64,000 nucleotides of DNA from Lachnospiraceae bacterium UBA7784 (GTDB lineage Bacteria > Bacillota > Clostridia > Lachnospirales > Lachnospiraceae), in assembly GCA_002480925.1 (NCBI GenBank), contig DLDA01000023.1:12674-76673 (forward strand), given 5' to 3'. This document shows, in pieces, positions 8,732 to 16,169 of the stretch. Every line of letters begins with the position of its first letter. Positions within the stretch are counted from its first letter, which is position 1. The notes beneath the pieces are model-generated. The model did no database searches. It had not been told where the DNA came from and saw only the letters and a program-made list of their open reading frames with translations. Made by a program: the position numbers and the translations under genes.

Positions 8732-9673
8732 ATGGCATTGCAGGAAGAAGGCGCAAGCATACAGGAGATAGCAGACAAGCTCTCTCTTAATAATTTTACC
8801 GAAAGCATAGACCTTTCCAAATGTTTCATCAAGGTAAGGGATATCAACAGACCGGCTCTTCAGCTGACAGGATTCTATGAGCATTTCGATTCCAACAGGA
8901 TCCAGCTCATTGGAATGGTCGAGTATGCCTATCTGCACAGTCAGAAGGATGAGAAGGAAAGGCATGAGAATTATAAGAAGCTTTTTTCATATAATATACC
9001 GGCTGTGATCATCTGCCGTGGTCTGAAGCCTGAGGCTTCATTCATAGAGGAGGCCACAAAGGCTGGGACACCTGTACTTGGTACAGAACGGGCGACATCG
9101 CAGTTTGAGGCCTCTCTTATACAGCTTCTGGGATATGAGCTGGCGCCTATGGCGACCATACATGGGGTGCTTGTCGATGTATATGGCGAGGGACTTCTGA
9201 TCACAGGGGAAAGCGGGATAGGTAAGTCAGAGGCAGCTCTTGAGCTGGTCCGAAGAGGACACCGTCTTGTAGCGGATGATGTGGTCGCGATCAGGCGTGT
9301 AAATGACGATACGCTTATAGGAAGCTCACCGGCAGTCACCAAATATCTGATAGAGCTACGCGGTATCGGCATCATAGATGTAAAGAGCCTCTATGGTGTA
9401 GAGTGTGTGAAGGATACCCAGACCATAGATCTGGTGATAAAGCTAGAGGACTGGCACAGCAATACCGAGTACGACAGGCTGGGCCTTGACGATGAGTACA
9501 CAGAAATTCTGGGTCAGAAGGTTGTCTGCCACTCCCTCCCTATCCGCCCCGGAAGAAATCTCGCGATCATCTGTGAGACAGCCGCGGTAAACCACCGCCA
9601 GAAGAAGATGGGCTATAATGCGGCCGCCGAGCTCTACCGCCGCGTCAACGAAAACATCTCGCGTAATAAATGA
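8732..9673 (+). CDS. hprK: HPr kinase/phosphorylase
   Basis: A 313-residue bifunctional enzyme that phosphorylates the regulatory Ser46 of HPr-like proteins with ATP when glycolytic intermediates are high and removes the phosphate when phosphate is high, thereby controlling CcpA-type catabolite repression. Walker A GESGIGKS lies at residues 159-166 and the HPrK/P family signature around IELRGIGIIDV at about 211-221. GAAAGGA gives a well-placed ribosome binding site. A likely substrate, the Crh-like protein at 14030-14278, is encoded five kilobases downstream. The last two codons and stop form part of the left arm of a structured repeat, which is unusual. Confidence 0.96.
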   Translation: MALQEEGASIQEIADKLSLNNFTESIDLSKCFIKVRDINRPALQLTGFYEHFDSNRIQLIGMVEYAYLHSQKDEKERHENYKKLFSYNIPAVIICRGLKPEASFIEEATKAGTPVLGTERATSQFEASLIQLLGYELAPMATIHGVLVDVYGEGLLITGESGIGKSEAALELVRRGHRLVADDVVAIRRVNDDTLIGSSPAVTKYLIELRGIGIIDVKSLYGVECVKDTQTIDLVIKLEDWHSNTEYDRLGLDDEYTEILGQKVVCHSLPIRPGRNLAIICETAAVNHRQKKMGYNAAAELYRRVNENISRNK

Positions 9674-9890
9674 GCGGTGCTGATACAGTCTCTGGCCTCC
9701 GATGCACGCTTGCGTGCAGAGAGGAGGGCAGAGACTGTATCAATAGCGCGAATGCGCGGATGAGCAGGCGCGGAGCGACTGCGAATCGGCACCGCTCATT
9801 TATTGGAAGTGCGAAAGCGCGAATGCGCGGATGCAATAGCGCGAACGCGCGGATGAGCAGGCGCGGAGCGACTGCGAATCGGCAGCGCTC
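9665..9890. repeat. Modular nested-hairpin element, copy A
   Basis: Outer arms of 16 perfectly complementary bases (AATAAATGAGCGGTGC at the left edge, its complement at 9789-9804) enclose a hairpin at 9681-9742 with a 20-base stem carrying one mismatch and an inner perfect tip TGCACGC-TT-GCGTGCA. After the hairpin come GC-rich modules: a GCGC-GAAT-GCGC mini-hairpin, then GCAGGCGC-GGA-GCGACTGC, then GAATCGGCACCGCTC; a second, more degenerate module set continues to a variant end GGCAGCGCTC. A related copy lies at 32062-32296. The left arm includes the hprK stop codon. It contains no credible gene; frames through it give only low-complexity Arg/Ala/Ser peptides. It could be a mobile miniature element or a structured RNA. 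Confidence 0.85.
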
Positions 9891-9920
9891 TGAGGAAACT
9901 TTTTTATGGAAAGGAATATT

Positions 9921-11318
9921 ATGGACAAAAAGAACGCATGGCTTAAGTACAAAGAGGAGAAGGATAGAAAAAAGGTAATGGATTTCGGTGAGGACTACAG
10001 GAAATTTTTAAGCTGCAGCAAGACCGAGCGTGAGTGCACATCATTTTTTGCTAAGCAGGCAGAGAAGGATGGCTTTCGTAATCTTGATGAGATAATAGCT
10101 AAGAACGGCACCATAAAGCCGGGAGACAAGCTCTACCGTACCAACCGCGGCAAGAATATAGCTCTTTTCGTGATAGGAGAGGAGCCGGTTTCAGAGGGAA
10201 TGAATATTCTTGGAGCCCATATAGATTCTCCGAGAATGGACTTAAAGCAGGTACCTCTTTATGAGGATACAGAGATGGCAATGCTTGATACGCATTATTA
10301 TGGCGGGATCAAGAAGTATCAGTGGGTTACTCTTCCTCTGGCTCTTCATGGAGTCATCGCGAAAAAGGATGGGACAGTCGTTGAAGTAAATGTGGGAGAG
10401 GATCCATCTGACCCGGTATTCGGAGTATCGGATCTCCTTATCCATCTTGCAGATACCCAGATGAAGAAAACAGGCGCCAAGGTCGTTGAGGGAGAGGACC
10501 TGAATGTAATGATCGGGACCATCCCTCTTGAGAAGGCATCTGATGATAAGGAAGAAAAGGATCAGGTAAAGAAGAACATCCTTGAGATCCTTAAGGATAA
10601 ATATGATATAGAGGAGGATGATTTCCTTTCTGCGGAGATAGTGGTGCTTCCGGCAGGAGAGGCCAGGGATTACGGCTTTGACAGGAGCTGCATAATGGGC
10701 TATGGCCATGATGACAAGGTATGCGCATATCCGTCCTACAGGGCAATAGCAGATACAGATGCAGGAAAGAGGACCTATGCCTGCCTGCTTGTTGATAAGG
10801 AGGAGATTGGATCGGTCGGTGCTACAGGAATGGAATCAAAGTTCTTCAGGAATACGGTCGCAGAGATCCTTCATCTGAGCGGAGATGATTCACCGATTTC
10901 AGTTATGAGAGCCATGGAACGCTCAAGAGCACTTTCCTCAGACGTATCCGCAGCCTTTGATCCTAATTATCCGGATGTATTCGAAAAGAAGAACAGCTGC
11001 TATTTCGGACATGGACTCGTGATCAATAAGTACACAGGAGCAAGAGGAAAGTCAGGAAGCAATGATGCGACAGCAGAGTATATGGCTATGATCAGAAAGA
11101 CATTTGATGATGCTGATGTCAGCTTCCAGACAGCAGAGCTTGGGAAGGTAGACCAGGGAGGCGGCGGAACTATAGCCTATATTCTCGGAAACTACGATAT
11201 GGACGTTATAGACAGCGGAGTAGCAGTGCTTTCGATGCATTCTCCATGGGAGATTATCTCGAAGGTGGATCTGTACGAGGCATACAGAGGCTATATAGCA
11301 TTCCTTCATACATGCTGA
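9921..11318 (+). CDS. M18-family zinc aminopeptidase
   Basis: A 465-residue cytoplasmic metallopeptidase of family M18 that removes N-terminal residues (often acidic or hydrophobic) from peptides. Metal-site segments are visible in order: GAHIDSPRMDLK near residues 97-108, GHDDKVCAYPSY about 263-274, DKEEIGSVGATGMES about 291-305, and the late His in VLSMHSPWE. The chosen start MDKKNAW has AAAGGA six bases upstream; an ATG 15 bases earlier (9906) is in frame but less well placed. It begins 30 bases after structured repeat A. The gene downstream starts only a few bases after its stop, so it may lead the murB-rapZ-whiA transcript. Confidence 0.93.
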   Translation: MDKKNAWLKYKEEKDRKKVMDFGEDYRKFLSCSKTERECTSFFAKQAEKDGFRNLDEIIAKNGTIKPGDKLYRTNRGKNIALFVIGEEPVSEGMNILGAHIDSPRMDLKQVPLYEDTEMAMLDTHYYGGIKKYQWVTLPLALHGVIAKKDGTVVEVNVGEDPSDPVFGVSDLLIHLADTQMKKTGAKVVEGEDLNVMIGTIPLEKASDDKEEKDQVKKNILEILKDKYDIEEDDFLSAEIVVLPAGEARDYGFDRSCIMGYGHDDKVCAYPSYRAIADTDAGKRTYACLLVDKEEIGSVGATGMESKFFRNTVAEILHLSGDDSPISVMRAMERSRALSSDVSAAFDPNYPDVFEKKNSCYFGHGLVINKYTGARGKSGSNDATAEYMAMIRKTFDDADVSFQTAELGKVDQGGGGTIAYILGNYDMDVIDSGVAVLSMHSPWEIISKVDLYEAYRGYIAFLHTC

Positions 11319-11325
11319 GGTGGCC

Positions 11326-12267
11326 ATGAGGTCAATAGAAACAGATTTAAGAGAGATAATAACTGAAAAGGATGCGCTTCATATTGACGAACCGATGAAG
11401 AGGCATACGACATTCGGAGTAGGCGGCAGGGCGGATATATTTATAGATGTATCCATAGATGAGCTTGCTTCGGTAATGGCCTGTCTCAGAAGGCATGAAA
11501 TTCCGGTTACAGTGGTAGGAAACGGAAGCAATCTGCTGGTTTCAGATAGTGGGATCCGTGGAGCGGTCCTCTGTATAGGAAGAAGGATTAACCGTACAGA
11601 GGTAAAAAAGGATCAGGATAATGCCATGATAAGCTGCCAGGCGGGAGCGCTCCTGCCCAGGGTGGCAATGATGGCAGCGGATCAGGCCTTATCAGGCCTG
11701 GAATTCGCAGCAGGTATACCCGGAACTATTGGCGGAGCCGTTTATATGAATGCCGGAGCCTTCGGAGGAGATATGAGCGAGATAGTTTCCTCTGTCACAA
11801 CCATAACAGAGGATGGCGAGATAAAGGATTACAGTGCTTGTCAGGTAGGCTTCGGATACAGGAAGAGCATCTTTTCAGAGAAGAATGAGATAATCACAGG
11901 AGCTGTTCTGTCGCTTCGGCCAGGAGATCCTTCCGAGATAAGGGAAAGGATTAAGTCTATTTGTGATAAAAGAAAAAAAAGCCAGCCTACAGGAGCCAGA
12001 AGCGCCGGATCGACGTTTCGGAAGGCCGGGGACGGTGATCTGATCTCGGATCTGACACCAGCCTGGAGGCTTATACAGCAGGCCGGCATGAAGGACGCAA
12101 GAGTGGGAGGTGCCCTTGTATCTCCAAAGCATTCGGGATTTGTAGTAAATGACGGGAGCGCAACAGCCGGGGATATCTACCAGCTGATCTGCGCTATAAG
12201 GGAGAGGGTAAAGGAAGAAACCGGAGTGGAACTGGAGCCGGAGGTAAAGCTTTTAGGAGAATTCTGA
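11326..12267 (+). CDS. murB: UDP-N-acetylenolpyruvoylglucosamine reductase
   Basis: A flavoenzyme of peptidoglycan precursor synthesis: it reduces UDP-GlcNAc-enolpyruvate to UDP-MurNAc with NADPH. FAD-binding segments TTFGVGGRAD and VVGNGSNLLVSD occur near the N-terminus, AAGIPGTIGGAVYMNAGAFG in the middle, and the catalytic Ser lies in ARSAGSTFRK with the Glu in the final ELEPEVKLLG. Length (about 313 residues) is typical. ATG 11326 is preceded very closely by GAGGTGG; GTG 11320 is an in-frame alternative. Its stop overlaps the rapZ start (TGATG), and the whole group is transcribed in one direction. Confidence 0.96.
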   Translation: MRSIETDLREIITEKDALHIDEPMKRHTTFGVGGRADIFIDVSIDELASVMACLRRHEIPVTVVGNGSNLLVSDSGIRGAVLCIGRRINRTEVKKDQDNAMISCQAGALLPRVAMMAADQALSGLEFAAGIPGTIGGAVYMNAGAFGGDMSEIVSSVTTITEDGEIKDYSACQVGFGYRKSIFSEKNEIITGAVLSLRPGDPSEIRERIKSICDKRKKSQPTGARSAGSTFRKAGDGDLISDLTPAWRLIQQAGMKDARVGGALVSPKHSGFVVNDGSATAGDIYQLICAIRERVKEETGVELEPEVKLLGEF

Positions 12268-13127
12268 TGGAACTTGTGATCATAACAGGAATGTCGGGAG
12301 CAGGAAAACATACAGCGTTCAAGATCCTCGAGGATATGGGCTACAACTGTGTGGACAATCTCCCTATAGCCCTGCTGAGGAGCTTTGCTGATCTGGCGGC
12401 AGGAAACCCCAACAGCGAGAGGGTTGCTGTCGGAATAGATATAAGGAGCAGGACTCCTATATCGAAGCTCGAGGGGATTCTCGATGAGCTGGACAGCGAT
12501 GGCAGAAGAATAAAGATCCTTTTCCTTGAGGCCGATGATCAGGTCCTGGTAAAGAGATTCAAGGAAAACAGGAGGACACCGCCCCTGTCAGAGGGCAGGA
12601 GGACAATAGATGCGATCCATGCGGAAAGGGAAGCGATAGCCTTCCTGAAGAGGAGAGCGGACTATATAATAGATACTTCCCACCTTCTGGTCAGGGACCT
12701 AAAGACAGAGCTCACAGAGATATTTTCAGAGGGAGCGGATTACAAGAGCTTAAACATCACTATCCTCTCATTCGGATTCAAATACGGTATACCTTCTGAC
12801 GCGGATCTGGTCTTTGATGTCCGCTTCCTGCCGAATCCCTATTATGATGAAAGACTGCGGCCTCTCACCGGTAATGACCGGGAGATAGTCGATTATGTCA
12901 TGTCTTCGGATAAGGCCCATGAATTTGTAGAAAAGCTTGATGATCTGATAAGCTTTCTGATACCTGAGTATATCAGCGAGGGCAAGACCGAGCTCGTGAT
13001 CTGCTTCGGCTGCACAGGAGGAAGACACAGGTCGGTCACTATAGCAAGACAGGTCTATAAGATGCTGCTTAAGCATGAGGGCGATTATGGCCTTAGGATT
13101 GAGCACAGGGACATAGACAAGGGATAG
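12267..13127 (+). CDS. rapZ: RNase adapter / nucleotide-binding protein RapZ (YvcJ)
   Basis: A 286-residue P-loop protein. In Gammaproteobacteria RapZ binds RNAs and guides RNase E; in Bacillus YvcJ is a GTP-hydrolysing protein with envelope and competence effects. N-terminal LVIITGMSGAGKHTA is the Walker A region, CVDNLP follows, and the C-terminal part has VICFGCTGGRHRSVTIA, diagnostic of the family. Odd: Walker A reads GMSGAGKH at residues 8-15, with His in the position normally held by Ser or Thr; a Thr follows at 16. The codon is a plain CAT. It sits between murB and whiA as in many Firmicutes, though the usual yvcK between rapZ and whiA is absent here. Confidence 0.95.
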   Translation: MELVIITGMSGAGKHTAFKILEDMGYNCVDNLPIALLRSFADLAAGNPNSERVAVGIDIRSRTPISKLEGILDELDSDGRRIKILFLEADDQVLVKRFKENRRTPPLSEGRRTIDAIHAEREAIAFLKRRADYIIDTSHLLVRDLKTELTEIFSEGADYKSLNITILSFGFKYGIPSDADLVFDVRFLPNPYYDERLRPLTGNDREIVDYVMSSDKAHEFVEKLDDLISFLIPEYISEGKTELVICFGCTGGRHRSVTIARQVYKMLLKHEGDYGLRIEHRDIDKG

Positions 13128-13139
13128 AGGTGGAAGCTT

Positions 13140-14012
13140 ACGTCATTTGCATCTGATGTGAAAAAAGAGCTGCTGACCATTACCCCACAGGCAAGGCATT
13201 GCCGGATAGCTGAGATAGCTGGGATCTCGGCCTGCATAGCGAAAAGCGGCCCGGAAGGGATAATGGTCGAGACAGAGAATGCAGCTGTTTTTGAAAAATA
13301 CTTTACTTTATTAGAACAAACGATTAATATAAAGGATGTTGACCGGAAAGGTCTCATAAGTGTAACTGATCAGAAGAAGCTTCTGGAGGTGCTGAAAAAG
13401 AATGATGCAGATCTCATGACAGCAGAGCCTGTGGTGATACAGCAGGACTGCTGCAGGAGGTCTTTTCTCCGTGGATTCTTTTTGTGTGCCGGTTCGGTTT
13501 CCAATCCTGAGAAGTCATATCATTTCGAGATGGTATGTAAAAGTCAGGCGCAGGCCGATCAGGTTATGTCACTTCTTCTGGGAGCAGGCACCTGTCCCAG
13601 GATGATCGTAAGAAAGGGTCATCAGGTGGTTTACCTGAAGGAGGGCGACCAGATAGAAACGATCCTTGGTATACTCGGAGCATCAAAGGCATTCATGCGC
13701 TTTGAAAATACGAGGATCCTTAAGGAAATGCGTGAGAATGTCAATCGCCAGGTGAACTGTGAGACCTCCAATATCAGGAAATCAGTCAGTGCTGCGGTGA
13801 GGCAGATAGAAGACATCAGATTCCTTCAGGAGAATGGAAGCTATTCACTTCTCAATGATAATCTGAGAGAGGCAGCTGAACTGAGACTGCAGTTTCCTGA
13901 TATGCCGCTTAATGAGCTGGGGAAGAGGTGCCTTCCTCCGGTAGGTAAGTCCGGGATCAACCACAGACTGCGGAAGATAGGACAGATAGCAGATAGTATC
14001 AGAAATAAATGA
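13140..14012 (+). CDS. whiA: DNA-binding protein WhiA, apparent ACG start
   Basis: About 290 residues. WhiA proteins combine a LAGLIDADG-homing-endonuclease-like N-terminal half with a C-terminal helix-turn-helix and affect cell division and chromosome segregation in Bacillus. The C-terminal region with MPLNELGKRCLPPVGKSGINHRLRKI is conserved. Family members begin M-S-F-x-S-x-V-K-x-E-L; here the in-frame residues TSFASDVKKELL start with codon ACG at 13140, preceded at the ideal distance by GAGGTGG (13127-13133). The nearest standard in-frame start, GTG 13158, would delete the conserved first six residues and has no ribosome binding site. So either ACG is used or ATG mutated to ACG. It lies 12 bases after rapZ. 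Confidence 0.9.
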   Translation, partial: TSFASDVKKELLTITPQARHCRIAEIAGISACIAKSGPEGIMVETENAAVFEKYFTLLEQTINIKDVDRKGLISVTDQKKLLEVLKKNDADLMTAEPVVIQQDCCRRSFLRGFFLCAGSVSNPEKSYHFEMVCKSQAQADQVMSLLLGAGTCPRMIVRKGHQVVYLKEGDQIETILGILGASKAFMRFENTRILKEMRENVNRQVNCETSNIRKSVSAAVRQIEDIRFLQENGSYSLLNDNLREAAELRLQFPDMPLNELGKRCLPPVGKSGINHRLRKIGQIADSIRNK

Positions 14013-14029
14013 ATGGAGGATTATATTTC

Positions 14030-14278
14030 ATGAAAAAGGACGTTACTATCCAGATGAAGGAGTCGCTTGAGGCTACTCCTATCGCGCACCTGGTGCAGCT
14101 TGCCAATCAGTACCAGAGCAGCATCTATCTTGAGATGGATTCCAAGAAGGTAAATGCAAAGAGCATAATGGGGATGATGAGTCTTGCTCTTACAAGAGGC
14201 TCTGTTGTTACGATCGATGCACAGGGTGAGGATGATGAGAAGGCTGTGACAGCCATCGAAGGCTTTCTCACTAAATAA
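14030..14278 (+). CDS. crh: Crh-like HPr-family protein lacking the catalytic histidine
   Basis: An 82-residue HPr-fold protein. The Ser46 phosphorylation region is fully conserved (VNAKSIMGMMSLAL), so HprK should modify it. The PTS active-site region, HARPA in HPr, reads EATPI here: His15 is replaced by Glu and Arg17 by Thr, so phosphotransfer from Enzyme I is not possible. This is the pattern of Bacillus Crh (Gln at 15), a regulator that partners CcpA but does not carry sugar phosphates. It directly follows whiA, as crh does in Bacillus. The start with GGAGG ten bases upstream is preferred over an in-frame ATG 21 bases earlier. The symbol is by analogy. Confidence 0.85.
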   Translation: MKKDVTIQMKESLEATPIAHLVQLANQYQSSIYLEMDSKKVNAKSIMGMMSLALTRGSVVTIDAQGEDDEKAVTAIEGFLTK

Positions 14279-14296
14279 AGGGACGGGATATTTTTC

Positions 14297-15226
14297 ATGG
14301 GGAAAAAACTTCTGTTTATTTACAATCCGCATTCAGGACGCGGTATGATCAGAATGAGTCTGTCCGATATAATTGAGATCATGGTCAGAGCCGGTTACGA
14401 GGTGAGCGTCTATCCGACACAGAAGCCAAAGGATGCGATGGAGCAGACTCTTGCTCACGGGGGTGAATATGACAGAATAGTCGTAAGCGGCGGGGATGGC
14501 ACACTTGATGAGGTAGTCACTGGCGTGATGAAGTCGGGACTGGATGTGCCTGTGGGATATATTCCTGCCGGTAGCACAAATGATTTCGGTGCATCCCTTG
14601 GTATTCCAAAGGATATGACACAGGCTGCAAATATAGCATCCTGGGGCATTCCAAGGGCATTTGACGTGGGAAGGTTCGGAGATGATTATTTCGTTTATGT
14701 AGCGGCCTTCGGTATTTTTACCCAGACTGCCTACAGCACCAGTCAGCAGCTTAAGAATGTTCTGGGTCATTCAGCCTATATACTGTCTGCCTTCAAGCAG
14801 CTTCGGGACATTCCATCATACAGGATGCAGGTGGAGTACGACGGAAATGTGCTCTATGATGAATTCATCTTCGGTATGGTCACCAATACCCTGTCTGTAG
14901 GTGGTATCAAGGGCATTATACCGGGAGACAAGAAGCTCGATGACGGCCTTTTCGAGGTGACGCTTGTGAAGACACCGAAGAATCCCATGGAGTTAAACGA
15001 GATAGTCGGAGGACTTACAGGTGTCCTCAAGGATGCCGATACCGATATGGTAAGCTCCTTCCAGACTAGGAGCATAGTCTTCACGACGGCTGAGGAGATT
15101 CCCTGGACGCTTGACGGAGAATACGGAGGAAGCGTCAGCAAGGTCCAGATAGAAAATCTGCACCGGAAAATGAACATAGTGGTTGAATCAGATCAGAAAA
15201 AAGCTTATAATGTGAGCGATGAATGA
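14297..15226 (+). CDS. YegS/DagK-family lipid kinase
   Basis: A 309-residue member of the diacylglycerol kinase catalytic family. The nucleotide-binding motif VVSGGDGTLDEVV is at about residues 62-74, and IPAGSTNDFGASLGIP follows at about 94-109, both typical. The protein begins KKLLFIYNPHSGRG, another conserved element. Such enzymes phosphorylate diacylglycerol (returning it to phospholipid synthesis) or related lipids at the membrane face; the exact substrate is not fixed by sequence. The ribosome binding site is weak (GGGACGGGA). It sits between the Crh-like gene and fba in the same direction and may share their transcript. Confidence 0.9.
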   Translation: MGKKLLFIYNPHSGRGMIRMSLSDIIEIMVRAGYEVSVYPTQKPKDAMEQTLAHGGEYDRIVVSGGDGTLDEVVTGVMKSGLDVPVGYIPAGSTNDFGASLGIPKDMTQAANIASWGIPRAFDVGRFGDDYFVYVAAFGIFTQTAYSTSQQLKNVLGHSAYILSAFKQLRDIPSYRMQVEYDGNVLYDEFIFGMVTNTLSVGGIKGIIPGDKKLDDGLFEVTLVKTPKNPMELNEIVGGLTGVLKDADTDMVSSFQTRSIVFTTAEEIPWTLDGEYGGSVSKVQIENLHRKMNIVVESDQKKAYNVSDE

Positions 15227-15256
15227 CAATCAGCATACAAAACGGAGGAAAAGTCA

Positions 15257-16120
15257 ATGTTAGTAAATGCTGCCGATATGTTAAAAGAAGCAAGAAAGGG
15301 TCATTATGCAGTTGGCCATTTCAATATCAACAATCTTGAGTGGACCAAGTCGATCCTTCTCACAGCTGAGGAGCTTAAGAGCCCTGTTATCCTCGGAGTA
15401 TCAGAGGGTGCAGGAAAGTATATGACAGGCTTCAAGACTGTTGCCGCAATGGTAAAGGCAATGGATGAGAGCTTAGGTATCACAGTTCCGGTGGCTCTTC
15501 ATCTTGATCATGGTACATTCGAGGGCTGCTATAAGTGTATCGATGCAGGATTCACATCAATCATGTATGATGGATCTCATGATGATATCGAGACTAATGT
15601 CAATAATACAAAGGAGCTCGTATCAGTAGCTCATCATCTCGGAATGTCGATCGAGGCTGAGGTAGGTGGAATCGGCGGAGAAGAGGACGGAGTAGTCAGC
15701 ATGGGTGAGTGCGCTGATCCAGAGGAGTGCGAGAGAGTAGCAAGCCTTGGAGTTGATATGCTTGCTGCCGGAATCGGAAATATCCACGGTGTATATCCGG
15801 AAGGATGGCCAGGACTCCGCTTCGATGTCCTTGAGAATATCAAGGCAAAGGTAGGCGATATGCCACTCGTACTTCACGGCGGCACAGGAATCCCTGATGA
15901 GATGGTCAAGAAGGCTATCACACTCGGAGTATCAAAGGTAAATGTAAATACAGAGTGCCAGCTTGTATTCGCAGAGGCTACAAGACAGTACATAGAGGCA
16001 GGCAAGGATAAGGAAGGCAAGGGATTCGATCCTCGTAAGCTTCTTGCACCGGGCGCTGAGGCAATCAAGGCAAAGGTTAAGGAGAAGATGGAGCTTTTCG
16101 GATCAGTTGGAAAGGCCTGA
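15257..16120 (+). CDS. fba: Class II fructose-bisphosphate aldolase
   Basis: A 287-residue zinc-dependent aldolase that splits fructose 1,6-bisphosphate into dihydroxyacetone phosphate and glyceraldehyde 3-phosphate in glycolysis. Visible metal and substrate elements: HLDHG (residues about 81-85), YDGSHDD, IEAEVGGIGGEED with the catalytic Glu/Asp region, GNIHGVYPEG, and LHGGTGIPDEM near 214-224 followed by KVNVNTECQ. GGAGG lies eight bases before the ATG. Codon use looks more optimised than in its neighbours, in line with high expression. A strong terminator follows directly. Confidence 0.97.
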   Translation: MLVNAADMLKEARKGHYAVGHFNINNLEWTKSILLTAEELKSPVILGVSEGAGKYMTGFKTVAAMVKAMDESLGITVPVALHLDHGTFEGCYKCIDAGFTSIMYDGSHDDIETNVNNTKELVSVAHHLGMSIEAEVGGIGGEEDGVVSMGECADPEECERVASLGVDMLAAGIGNIHGVYPEGWPGLRFDVLENIKAKVGDMPLVLHGGTGIPDEMVKKAITLGVSKVNVNTECQLVFAEATRQYIEAGKDKEGKGFDPRKLLAPGAEAIKAKVKEKMELFGSVGKA

Positions 16121-16132
16121 ATCAGAAATCCG

Positions 16133-16162
16133 GGGTGCGCAGAGCGCACCCTTTATTTTTTT
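16133..16162 (+). terminator. Rho-independent terminator after fba
   Basis: Perfect eight-base-pair stem GGGTGCGC / GCGCACCC with loop AGA, then TTTATTTTTTT. It stands 12 bases after the fba stop and close to the converging GGDEF gene. Confidence 0.95.
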
Positions 16163-16169
16163 GCAGGGA

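Noticed and set aside
9670-9978. Reading frame of 102 codons downstream of hprK
   Set aside because: It is a translation of repeat copy A (Arg/Ala/Ser-rich, internally repeated) and runs into the aminopeptidase start; a similar frame arises from copy B at 32073-32432. No ribosome site, no family.
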